The translations under genes and the position numbers were made by a program. From the NCBI GenBank assembly GCA_035591015.1, contig JAXIUW010230285.1:1-18065 (forward strand): a stretch of DNA of 18,065 bases. Direction: 5' to 3'. The first letter of the stretch is position 1. Each line of letters starts with the position of its first letter. Source of the DNA: Cephalothrix simula (Eukaryota > Nemertea > Palaeonemertea > Archinemertea > Cephalotrichidae). Positions 10,304 through 18,065 of the stretch are shown here, in pieces. A model generated the notes under the pieces. That model searched no databases, was not told the origin of the DNA, and worked only from the letters and a program-made list of their open reading frames with translations.

Positions 10304-13300
10304 CCGATAAGGAATCTGTTGAATCAGCTACAGCAATATCCATATTTGAGTCATATTTAAATACGTTGCCAAACATAGTCGAAAGTGACTCATACAAATT
10401 AACAATGTCATTTCTTGAAATTTGATCTCCAAACATAATTCCATTTTCATACAGTTCAGGTAATATCGACTCAAGTTCTACTTGTTCCTTGATTTCATTC
10501 ACAGTAGGCAGAGAGGAGAATTGAATATATTCTGGGTCATCATTGATTAAGTCTAACAGTGATTCCCAGTGTGAAAGAATCGGGAGACATGAAGGAAGGT
10601 TCTCCTCGAAATGGTGTATAAACACTACTGGGATCTCTAGGTAAGATGCAAGAACTAAAGTAAGCATTGACAATTGATGATAGATAAGATCGGCATGAAA
10701 ATGAAATATGAGAACATCTGTTCGACTTAAATTATACCACAAGTTTTCAATTCCTTGCTTTGAAGAATCATTGTTTGGCATTCGATTCACAAAACAAAAA
10801 GGTAAAAGTGACCTCGTGATTAATTGAACAGATTCCTCCCAACTTCTCATCGGGTTGTAGTTAATGTCTAGAGGCTGACCGTAAATCATTACATTTGATG
10901 CTCTCGATGCACTTATTATTGAACTTCTATTCCCCTTAAAAGATATCAACAAATCAGGCCAGTTTTCATTAATTTTCTCTAAGGTGTCAGCATATTGTAA
11001 ATTCTTTGAAAGCCATGATTTTGCTTCCTGAACATTTGATATCAAAAATCCTTTATTTTGACTTTGGTTTGCATTATCCAATATTTGTTCATTACTATCC
11101 TTTGAATCAAGCATTTCGCAAAAGTCATTTAAATTTATGTCAATTTGGTTATCTTTGCATTCATCATCATTCAATGTCTGAAATACAAAATCATTTCCAT
11201 CTTCTGGTATGAGTAAATTCTCCTTGGGTTCATCTTTTTCATCCTTTATACTTTGTGTTTGCCAATTTGTTAAGGACTTTGAACTCTCGCTAAGTAAATT
11301 AATAACTTCAGCATCAGGTGTGTATGTCCACTGTTCAGGTGAATCTATTGGAGTTTGAAATTCAACCTTGCTTTTAGGACGAAACGTTAACGATGATGAC
11401 GACTTAATTAAGCATTCTGTAAAGATATTTTCATCAGCATCATATTTTAGCTCTAAATCATCACTGATTTTAATTATCTCATCATTTTTGCTATAGTTAT
11501 TTTCCGATTTTTCACGTTTGCATTCTTCATTCTCTCCTGTTTCAGAAGGATTTAAAATGAAGTCCTCAGATAAACTTAATGACACAACAGATCCAACTCT
11601 AGACTGAGTATTTTTTGTTACCTCTTCATCAACATCAAGCTTACTTTCAGGATAAAATTTGAAAGAAGTTGATGAAGATATTACATCATTGATATCATAA
11701 ACATTATCTTTGACATTCTCCTCCAATATGAAATCATCCTTTGTTGTTTTATTTGTTACTTCTTGATCTTTTTTGCGATCGCTATCGTTCGTTTCTTGAT
11801 TGAAAACAAAGTCATCTGTATGTAATGAAAAAGCAGATTCAGATATATCCTGAATGTACCCCCTTTCGTCTTCCTCATCTGTGTTCATATTATTCTTACT
11901 TTTAGAAATAAATTTTAATGATTCTGATGATGACATACTTGCATAATTAACCTCCTTATTGTCTAATTTTTTAACATTTTCGCTGGAGCTATTTACAAAT
12001 TTTCCATTCACACAATCATCACTCTCGTTAGCTTTTGGCGATTTAAAAATAAAGTCTTCAGTGGAATGTAATGACACGATTGACTGACTTAACTCTTTCT
12101 TCCTCTGATCAACTGTGAAACTTGTCAACTTTTGATCATCAGTTTTTAGATCAGCATCACTTATATCATCAGTGCAGGGAATGAAATTCCAATCATCTTC
12201 TGACTCGGCATCAAGAATAATATTTTGACTATTTTCTGGCGAGCGCTCAGGGCCAGCTTCGGGATTATGCTCACAATTTTCAAATATTTCGAATGCCAAT
12301 GATTGTTCTGAATTACTTTCTGATATTGTTGCTTGTTCTTGGTAATTCGAGGAGGAAGTGTTCACCCCTGAGTCTTGAGATTCTTGAGCAGATAATATCT
12401 TACACTCAGGTGAATTTGAGGAATTACTTGAGTCATCATCAAGTTCAAGGTTGAGTTCATCATCTTCATAATCATAAAGTTTTTTTTCTACACATGACGC
12501 ATCGGCTTCACCTCCTTCATTAAAGGTAAATGTATATTCTTCAAGCATATCTTCGCAATCATCTACTGTGCCGCAGTTATTCAATGTCAGTTTGACACCA
12601 GAGTCTGAATGAGTAACTCCCGAAACAGAAAGATTCTTGTCAAGAGAATCATTCATATGCTCAACCTCTGCATGAAAATCAGAAGAGGAATTATATCCAT
12701 TTAACTCATTATCATTTGCCAAGGAGTTAGAGAGACCTGAATCAGTAGTTGATTCACGAAAATTAGATGTCGTCCTTCCAGAACTACCAGATAAAGAGGG
12801 CAGTTTTTCACTATTAGGCTGGGAACTTGTTTCATTATCATAAGCCATATCATCTTCTTCAGACATATCATTAAGGTCAGAGTTTTCAGACGGAATATCA
12901 GGTCTTTCAGTTATATTTGTACTTTCAAAATGATCGATTGAAGTAGGTTCATAAAATTCATCGCAAATAGAATGTTGTCTTGTCAACTTAACAGATGAAC
13001 AATCTTTAATTTTTTCAACAACGTCTTCCTCAAAACTTGTGTCAATATATTGAACTGTTATGCCTGTAGTTCGTGGATCTTCTATTGTTGGTTGCGGCGA
13101 AAGGCTACCAGTCGGACTTGCAGGGTGTGAAAGAGGGTATTCAATAACTGTGCTAGACAAGCTTCCATTTCTAGATCTGGGTGTGTGTTCATATGGATAT
13201 GCCGCGAGAAAGTGCTCGGCTCGAAATGAAGAAGCACTATCAATTCCATCTATTCCAATAGGAGGGTCTGTCTCTTCGATGAACTCAAAAGAGTTCCCTG

Positions 13301-14251
13301 AAGGAAGACAAGCATTAACTTCTTCTTGCAATAATTCAGATATTCGATTCTTCGCAGCAAGTGCCTTTTCCCCAATATGATTTTGCAAATGGTCAAACAG
13401 GCTAAATATAGATGCACCCATCAATGTTCCATAATAAATAACTGAATCGCTGTAACCAGCTTTTAATAATCCACCAACATCAATTTGGTCTATATCATAA
13501 GGTACCATTGATGACAATTTAGATGATGGTAAAATTTTTCCCATTGATCTCATTCTTTGCAAAACCCTTTTTGCGACCGTCTTTCTTTGTTTTGGTTTGA
13601 CTTCACCAGCAAGTTTCCTTATGTTTGGAGACATGACATCTTTTGGTAAATGAAATTTATTGTCTCGTATAATAATAACTGGTATTTCGTAATAACTTGC
13701 AATCGCCAATGAATTTATAACAGTTTGGTTATGTATGGTTTTATCATTTAGATCCATTAGAAAAACTTCGCTATGAACAATTCTACTAGATAATTCCCAA
13801 TAATTATCTGTAGCTGCATGACTACAACTATTTCCATTTAGGTGAAAAAAGGGTATTAGAATGCGGGAAATTTTTTCTGCCGTTGTTTGGCTCCTTTTTG
13901 AAAATCGCAAGAGGTTGCCTAAATTGTCAATATCATTTGTGCAAAGATATATTGTAGATACTTTTGACTTTTCAACAGCTAGTGACTGATCCAGCATGTT
14001 ATCCGAGTGGCTAATGTACTCTTTTGTGACATAATTCTCCAATGCCGTCCAGGCTGGTTCAAGAGCAGAGTGCTCCAAAAGCTTTGGGTAAATTTCAAGT
14101 AAATGGATACATGTATTAATGTCTTCCTGTCTTTTATCTAACCACTTTTTTGCACCTTGATATGTTGGGAAAATTCCAATAGATACTTCTTCAAGCCTCC
14201 AAGCTTCATAATCGCGTAAGCTTATAAAACTTCGTTTGTAACTGACTTTTT
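10304..14251 (-). CDS. Exon A of giant multidomain gene: alpha/beta A1, long acidic Ser-rich linker, alpha/beta A2
   Basis: A 3,948-nt exon (1,316 codons), phase 1 at both ends, starting after ATATTTTTGCAG at 14252. The frame is open 57 codons beyond the TTG at 14078, and those codons encode a leader (KVSYKRSFISLRDY) like that of exon C plus a helical repeat (AKKWLDKRQED...IYPKL). Then come alpha/beta domain A1, a linker of about 770 residues rich in Ser, Asp, Glu and Asn, a helical repeat (AKSWLSKNLQYA) and alpha/beta domain A2. No initiator Met fits, so earlier exons must lie to the right. The exon joins exon B in frame. Product identity is unknown. The acidic linker suggests a flexible, probably phosphorylated tether between folded modules. 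Confidence 0.85.
10350..10898 (-). other. Alpha/beta domain A2 (LASY type)
   Basis: About 183 residues: strand SNVMIYG, segment ITRSLLPFCFV, strand TDVLIFHFHA, helix LSMLTLVLASYLEIP, strand VVFIHHFEENLP, an insert of about 40 residues, then ENGIMFGDQ and a closing helix NDIVNLYESLSTMFG. Together with A1 and C1 it forms the LASY-type subfamily, distinct from the DHCSLV-type domains of exon B. It is preceded by a helical repeat whose centre reads NWPDL (11036-10923). Confidence 0.6.
11043..13343 (-). other. Acidic Ser/Asp/Glu-rich disordered linker
   Basis: About 770 residues of low-complexity polar sequence between A1 and A2, with poly-Ser patches (SSSSL, SSSNY), acidic runs (SEEDD, ELDDDSS) and no predicted fold by eye. 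Three DSG[VL] motifs (TDSGLSNS, SDSGVK, QDSGVNTSS) resemble F-box phosphodegrons. The second half holds a three-copy repeat (see 11367-12083). It is likely intrinsically disordered and a target of acidophilic kinases; this is inference. Confidence 0.65.
11367..12083 (-). repeat. Three-copy 82-residue repeat inside the acidic linker
   Basis: The motif S-x-x-S-L-x-x-x-[ED]-D-F-[IV]-[FL] recurs as SIVSLHSTEDFIF, SAFSLHTDDFVF and SVVSLSLSEDFIL, with starts about 82 residues apart. Each is followed by a second motif, SSSESLKFISKSK, SSSTSFKFYPESK and SSSSLTFRPKSK. Further lone DDF/NDF copies occur nearby. Conservation of two short motifs in an otherwise drifting acidic sequence suggests repeated docking sites. 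Confidence 0.65.
13344..13961 (-). other. Alpha/beta domain A1 (LASY type)
   Basis: About 205 residues: strand STIYLCTND, segment SRILIPFFHL, strand SEVFLMDLND, helix INSLAIASYYEIP, strand VIIIRDNKFHLP, a basic insert (KPKQRKTVAKRVLQRMRS), then GYSDSVIYYG and a closing helix SLFDHLQNHIG. The central strand-helix-strand part (SEVFLMDL through IIIRD) recalls the N-terminal domain of ASK-family MAP3 kinases and deoxyribosyltransferase-like folds. The basic insert is unique to this copy and could bind nucleic acid or acidic lipids, or act as a nuclear localisation signal. Confidence 0.58.
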
Positions 14252-14302
14252 CTGCAAAAATATAAATATGAAATATGAATTTTCAATATATGGCTTTTAT
14301 AT

Positions 14303-14555
14303 AAATAACTGCTTATATTACACGAAGAAGCGTTCAATAACTGTTTTATTGAACAATATCACAAACATTTGCCCGAAACTATGACAACCCGTCATGGCCA
14401 TAAATAGTCAATTGTTCAATAAAATAAATTATTAAACAATATGAGTATCTATGCCAACGACGGGTGGTAATCTTCATTATGTCGGTCAAATATTTGTGAT
14501 ATTGGTTAATGAAGCAGTTATTCGACACCTCTTCGTGCAATATGAGCTGTTATTT
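14303..14555. mobile_element. 253-bp foldback (palindromic) MITE-like element
   Basis: The two halves are imperfect reverse complements over nearly their whole length, with the axis at about 14425. Outer arms begin AAATAAC and end GTTATTT. Matching blocks include TTCAATAACTGTTTTATTG against its complement near 14500-14525, CAATATCAC against GTGATATTG, and CCCGTCATGG against its complement near 14455. There is no coding capacity. The element sits about 50 bp upstream of exon A's acceptor, so it is probably intronic. A further partial arm (CTGTTATTTTAC ... GTAAAATAACTG) extends to about 14603, suggesting nesting or a longer relative. Target-site duplication is unclear. Confidence 0.75.
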
Positions 14556-15163
14556 TACCTCGGCGCTGCTCGTATATTGCACTCAGAAAACGTAAAATAA
14601 CTGTATAATATTTATTTCATTTCAAGTGGAAAATTACCCTAGCATTTTCTTAAATGTATTGTTTAATTATTAATTAACATCTTAATCTACTCCAAAACTT
14701 TGTTCTTGCCTCCTTTTGTGTATTCACTTAAATGTAAATTACATATTTATAGGCACTGCCATTTTTTATTTACTTTCATTTTTACTTTTGTTACGTGACC
14801 TGGGATTAGTCAATTGATTGATCTGCGCCCTCTTTAGCTGTTAGAGTGCGGTCTTTATTTCGAAAAAGCTTAACAATGAAATTATTAAATTAGTAAAAAA
14901 TTATTAAATTAATGCCGTCATGCATGGAAATTGGATGTTCTGGCTAAGAACAAAGTGTCTTAACATGCTTAATTTGAAGGGAAATACCGATAGTAGGCTA
15001 TTTCGTTTAGTAGAAAAGTAGGCATAGGATGGAAAAATATAGTAGGTTAAGATCAATTCATTTTGAATCTCAAAAGCTATGGTGCCTTTCGACATTTTGA
15101 CGTATTTTTGCTTTAATTTCAAGTTTCTATCTCGATTTGCTGCAGAGTGCGAAAATCGCACCA

Positions 15164-15193
15164 TGATGTCATAGAATCCTGTATTATGGCGGC
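15164..15193 (+). promoter_or_regulatory. ATF/CRE-like site plus YY1-like ATGGCGGC
   Basis: TGATGTCA (15164-15171) is followed 14 bp later by ATGGCGGC (15186-15193), a pairing seen at many animal housekeeping promoters. The ATG opens only a 10-codon frame (MAAPIRVLKK). No gene follows, so this may be a fragment of an old promoter or retrocopy start. A small perfect hairpin (GTGCGA-AAA-TCGCAC, 15147-15161) precedes it. Confidence 0.2.
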
Positions 15194-15330
15194 CCCCATA
15201 AGAGTGTTAAAAAAATAAAATTCAAATAAAGGTACAAAAGGAGTAAAAATTATTTGAATATTTAGACATGCTTGATGAGTAATATTTGTTATATTTAGCT
15301 GAATACATTATTATTATTTCTTACCCTAAT

Positions 15331-15545
15331 TGTTTATTTATTTATTTAAATTACACCTAAGAAGGAGAGATATAAAACATATACATACATTCATTTATAG
15401 ATATATATATATAATACAACAAAAGAAATAATGATTCAAAAAGATCGGAGCAGGAGCCTAATCAACTCCTTATTACAATCCTCTGTTTAAAGAAGCTGGC
15501 GATGGAAGTAAACGAGAGGCCATCCTCTACGAGCCTTGGCAAATC
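15331..15545 (-). mobile_element. Candidate 3' end of a retroelement on the minus strand
   Basis: Read on the minus strand, a GC-richer block (15545-15443) is followed by AT-rich sequence with a TA microsatellite (about 15400-15412) and then an (AAAT)n-type tail (AAATAAATAAATAAAC, about 15347-15331). Moderately GC-rich sequence ending in a simple A-rich tail is typical of LINE or SINE 3' ends. No protein similarity was recognised. Confidence 0.25.
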
Positions 15546-16179
15546 ATGGAAAACACTTTAAAACATTGTCATTAAAAATGCAATTTGGATATAAAATAGT
15601 ATAGCTTTCGCATACATGTATATGCTTTACTCTATAAATTAAAGTACAAAATGTACCAGGTAAATCAAGTTTTCATTCATAAAATACATGTTAAATTAGC
15701 TTCTAGCTGTTGAGTCAGAATTAAAAATATTTCTTAATAAATTAATGTTTCTGTCATAAATCATTTTGCTGATTTTCTTTAATTTTAGAGCCTTAAGTAA
15801 AGGGGTAGTATGTATAGCTAATACATTCAAAAGCTTTGACTAGATTTCACTGAATTCTATCAATGTCAGTTAAATTTCGATCAGATATAGGCTAATTGCT
15901 TTGCATCCATACGCTAAAATACTTTTGACATAATATGACCGACCATTCATAAAAATGTAGCATGTTGTCTCAACATTAAGACCATCTTTGCACCAGCACT
16001 TTTTATTGAAAAAAAAAGCTTTCCTGCAGTTTGTAATTTGGCTATATACATGTTTGTGACTAGATTCATTTGCAAGAACAATACCAAAATAATTAAAAAA
16101 ATTTACATTCTTTAAAATGGAATTATTAATGTGTCAGGGGGGCTGACTTGTAAATGGAATAAATCCTTTTAAGCCGATA

Positions 16180-16730
16180 TTATACTCCATGTTATCGGAT
16201 GTTACCGGGAGTAAAAATGTTCTCAAAGTAATTAAGTTTCATAAACTTCCAATTAGTTTCCGAGACAGTAATCGAGGATCATCAATAGTTCTTTTAAAAA
16301 TGTTACAACCTTATCATACTCCAGATCATATAATAAAACTCGATAACATTTATGTTCAGCAAAAACCAGAACTTTTTTAACATTGTCACTGAGAGTTATC
16401 GAGAGTTTCTGGGCGCACTGATGATAAAATTATGCGACTGGAAGTTATCACCCTATCATACTTCGCGCAGTGACATCTGTTTTGTTATTGAGAGCAAAAT
16501 TTGAGAGTACTTTCAAATGTTATCGCATGTTCGCAAAGTTCAAATATTTGAACTTTTCTGATAACATTTCTATGCTTTTGTACACAACATTTTGTGATCA
16601 CCGTGAGAGCTTTTTCGTCGAAGGAAAAATGTTATCGCTCGATCATACTTCTGGGAATATTTTGTTTTTGCTCCCGCTTTTGACATAAAAATATGCGATC
16701 GAATATTACCACATGTTATCACTAACATTT
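16180..16730. repeat. Diffuse repeat cluster with TGTTATC/GATAACA motifs
   Basis: GTTATC or its complement GATAAC recurs roughly eight times in 550 bp. Three 22-bp copies of a longer motif (about TGTTATC-x5-ATCATACTTC) start at 16301, 16443 and 16630. A second shared block, ATAAAA-TATGCGA-CG, is at about 16424 and 16685. A 22-bp perfect palindrome is at 16535-16556. The sequence looks like a decayed tandem repeat or non-autonomous transposon with sub-terminal repeats. Confidence 0.45.
16535..16556. repeat. Perfect 22-bp palindrome
   Basis: AAAGTTCAAAT followed directly by its exact reverse complement, with no spacer. It lies inside the GTTATC repeat cluster. It could be a protein-binding dyad or the centre of a decayed foldback. 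Confidence 0.7.
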
Positions 16731-17120
16731 AGAAAAATTCGCCATGGAGTATCGGTCACTTGACATTAGCAATCAAATATTAAGAAAAGTCATATTACAT
16801 ATTACCTTTTACTTTTACTGGGGCATTATGTTTCTATTTTATAGCAATCCAAGCCTAAGGCTTCTTTATTCTTTCATCAAGGGGATTTTGATACTCTGGA
16901 CTTTGGACTATATTCATAAATATTGTTATAATGCATCATTTAGCAGGGTTTAAAATTAATGCAGAATGTTCGGGATTTTTTCTTTTTTTCTATCAAAACT
17001 AGCCATTTGAATAAGTGACTATAGTTCTTTTATTAGTTTTCAATTGTAGATTGTACTACAGTTGAAGTGATTGCAATTTATTGATTCAATCTGTTGGTAT
17101 TTAGTCCAGATACCAGATCA

Positions 17121-17150
17121 GTATTATTAATTGCAGTATTATTAGTTGCA
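17121..17150. repeat. Tandem 15-bp duplication at the LINE's 5' side
   Basis: GTATTATTAATTGCA is followed immediately by GTATTATTAGTTGCA (one mismatch). It lies directly before the LINE-like sequence, so it may be a target-site or promoter-proximal duplication, or plain slippage. Confidence 0.5.
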
Positions 17151-17895
17151 GTACCTCCTTGAAAATGGCGACCGTTACACAGTTTTAAAAACGAAAAGAA
17201 ATTTGAACACTATCAATGAGCGAAATACTAGCGATATATACCATTCTAAAACGTAAAAAGCAACATGGGAACAAGAGGGCCAGAAAGACACCAGTAAAGA
17301 CTTTAGTGGTATAAATAGTAAGTTATATAGACTCTTTACAAAAATAGATAAAATTGATAAAAATGTAGAGAATTTAACAAATCGGGTAACAGCTATTGAG
17401 ACGACCCTAAAAAAAGCTAAAAGTGATGAGACAGAACAACAAAAGGAGAAAATAAACAATCTTGAACTCTTGAATTTCGAAATTAGTAATGAACTTAAAA
17501 AAGTTAAAAATTCGGAATTACAAAATGAAATGGACCAAAAAGACCAGTTGTATGCAAAGCTTGGTAAAGCCCCCGTATCTGGGTCAAAGAGTACCGGTAC
17601 CAATAATAAAGAACCAAGTGTTAAAGAGCACCAGACTGGCCAGATGTTAAATCTAACCAGTGCCCAACATCCAAAGAATGTTGCGGATATACCAGATGTC
17701 GGGGTTATTGGCAACTCACATACCTCCATGATTGAGCCTTCAAGGATGTATCACAAACAATCTAATGTGTCCTGTAAAGTAAAAACTTTGCCTAAGGACA
17801 GTAGAAATCTGCAGGGTGCCATAGAGTTTGTAATTGAATCGACCAGCATTGGAAAACACACAGTCCTGCAATGTGCATATAGAAAGGGAAAATAG
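17146..17895 (+). pseudogene. Decayed LINE ORF1: coiled coil plus SGNH-esterase-like start
   Basis: From 17257 the frame is open to a TAG at 17893. It also continues upstream to 17146 except for one TAA at 17254, so this is a degraded ORF rather than a gene starting at the Met at 17470. The N-terminal half is a long Lys/Glu-rich coiled coil (FTKIDKIDKNVENL, KKVKNSELQNEMDQK). After a polar spacer comes DVGVIGNSHTSMIEPSRMY, which fits block I of SGNH/GDSL esterases (GDS, here GNS) as found in ORF1 of CR1-type LINEs, then NLQGAIEFVIES. ORF1 proteins bind element RNA. The rest of the esterase and the endonuclease are absent, and the frame breaks just before RT-like sequence. Family assignment is by pattern. 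Confidence 0.6.
17162..17170 (+). promoter_or_regulatory. YY1-like motif AAAATGGCG near LINE 5' end
   Basis: AAAATGGCGACC matches the core of the YY1 site. Some LINEs, such as mammalian L1, carry a YY1 site at their 5' end that positions transcription start. The ATG here opens only a seven-codon frame (MATVTQF), so it is unlikely to be a real start codon. Confidence 0.25.
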
Positions 17896-18065
17896 GAGTA
17901 CGTTTTTTAAGACCAGTAGGTGCACAGGAAGTACTAGAGGAAGTACCGTCACTTAAAAACAAAAATAGCACAGGATTAGATGAAATATCCAATAAACTAC
18001 TGAAAAATATTATTGAACCGATACTAGGTCCTATGACTGCACTAATAAATGAATCACTGAAACAG
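17895..18065 (+). pseudogene. LINE reverse transcriptase, N-terminal fragment (partial at window edge)
   Basis: This frame differs from the preceding ORF1 frame and runs open to the last base. It reads EVLEEVPSLKNKNSTGLDEI, then SNKLLKNIIEPILGPMTALI and NESLKQ. The block K-N-K-x-S-x-G-x-D-x-I-x-x-x-L-L is the standard first fingers motif of non-LTR retrotransposon reverse transcriptases, which copy element RNA at the nicked target. There is no endonuclease between ORF1 and this motif, so the element is internally deleted and non-autonomous. The catalytic YADD motif would lie outside the window. Confidence 0.8.

Larger units (their letters stand above)
14252..17145. other. Right flank: upstream intron or intergenic DNA with repeats, no exon supported
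   Basis: Exon A must have an upstream exon with a phase-1 donor, but none could be identified here. The stretch holds a 253-bp foldback element, TTTA and TA microsatellites around 15331-15415, a candidate reversed retroelement tail (15331-15545), an ATF/YY1-type motif pair (15164-15193) and a diffuse repeat cluster (16180-16730). Short open frames, including a minus-strand one beginning MVRFSHSAANRD, lack splice or similarity support. Confidence 0.5.

Noticed and set aside
13060-13380. 106-codon plus-strand open frame
   Set aside because: It is antisense to the A1/linker region of exon A, with no start context or similarity.
2180-14251. Reading the three long frames as a bacterial or viral operon of three genes
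   Set aside because: The frames overlap introns with GTAAGT/AG borders, lack initiators and ribosome binding sites, and share phase; a spliced eukaryotic gene explains all of this.
14904-15164. Minus-strand open frame with a good-looking start context around MSKGTIAFEI as the first exon of the giant gene
   Set aside because: No usable phase-1 donor follows, composition is non-coding-like, and there is no similarity to the helical or alpha/beta modules.
16180-16730. CRISPR-like array
   Set aside because: The repeats are few, degenerate, in both orientations and unevenly spaced, in a eukaryotic context.
17175-17729. 184-codon minus-strand open frame
   Set aside because: It lies opposite the LINE ORF1 remains. 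Its hydrophobic, Phe/Ser-rich product is what the antisense of Lys/Glu-rich coiled-coil DNA gives.

Overview
The window is animal-like eukaryotic DNA. It is AT-rich and carries spliceosomal introns with good GTAAGT/AG borders, very long exons, interspersed foldback and LINE-type retroelements, and microsatellites. Nothing bacterial or viral was seen in the main gene. The species cannot be named; a marine invertebrate-type genome is a guess.

The centre (about 2.18-14.25 kb, minus strand) is best read as part of ONE giant gene. Three long open stretches are separated by an 83-bp and a 265-bp intron. Each exon starts and ends in phase 1, so the reading frame crosses both introns (exon A 14251-10304, exon B 10038-3481, exon C 3397-2180; about 3,908 codons). 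Both ends look open: exon A begins at an acceptor without an initiator, and exon C ends at a plausible donor two codons before a stop.

The encoded protein alternates two building blocks. One is an alpha/beta (Rossmann-like) domain of about 150-200 residues, seen nine times. The other is a short helical repeat of about 38 residues with a Trp-Leu start and a Tyr/His-Pro-x-Leu centre, seen about 23 times. Exon A also has a Ser/Asp/Glu-rich linker of about 770 residues with its own 82-residue internal repeat. The alpha/beta domains resemble the TIR / nucleoside-deoxyribosyltransferase-like fold group, including the N-terminal domain of ASK-type MAP3 kinases, but without the usual catalytic Glu. 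I infer a large non-enzymatic scaffold or sensor protein, possibly in stress or immune signalling. I do not recognise it as a named gene.

Left flank (1-2179): no gene supported. It holds a 76-nt imperfect hairpin, a CRE-type palindrome, a GC-rich island and an ATTC microsatellite. Right flank (14252-17145): a 253-bp foldback element in the intron next to exon A, microsatellites with a possible retroelement tail, and a diffuse repeat cluster at 16.18-16.73 kb. Right end (17146-18065): a decayed, internally deleted non-LTR retrotransposon with coiled-coil plus SGNH-like ORF1 remains, then the N-terminal part of a reverse transcriptase running off the window.
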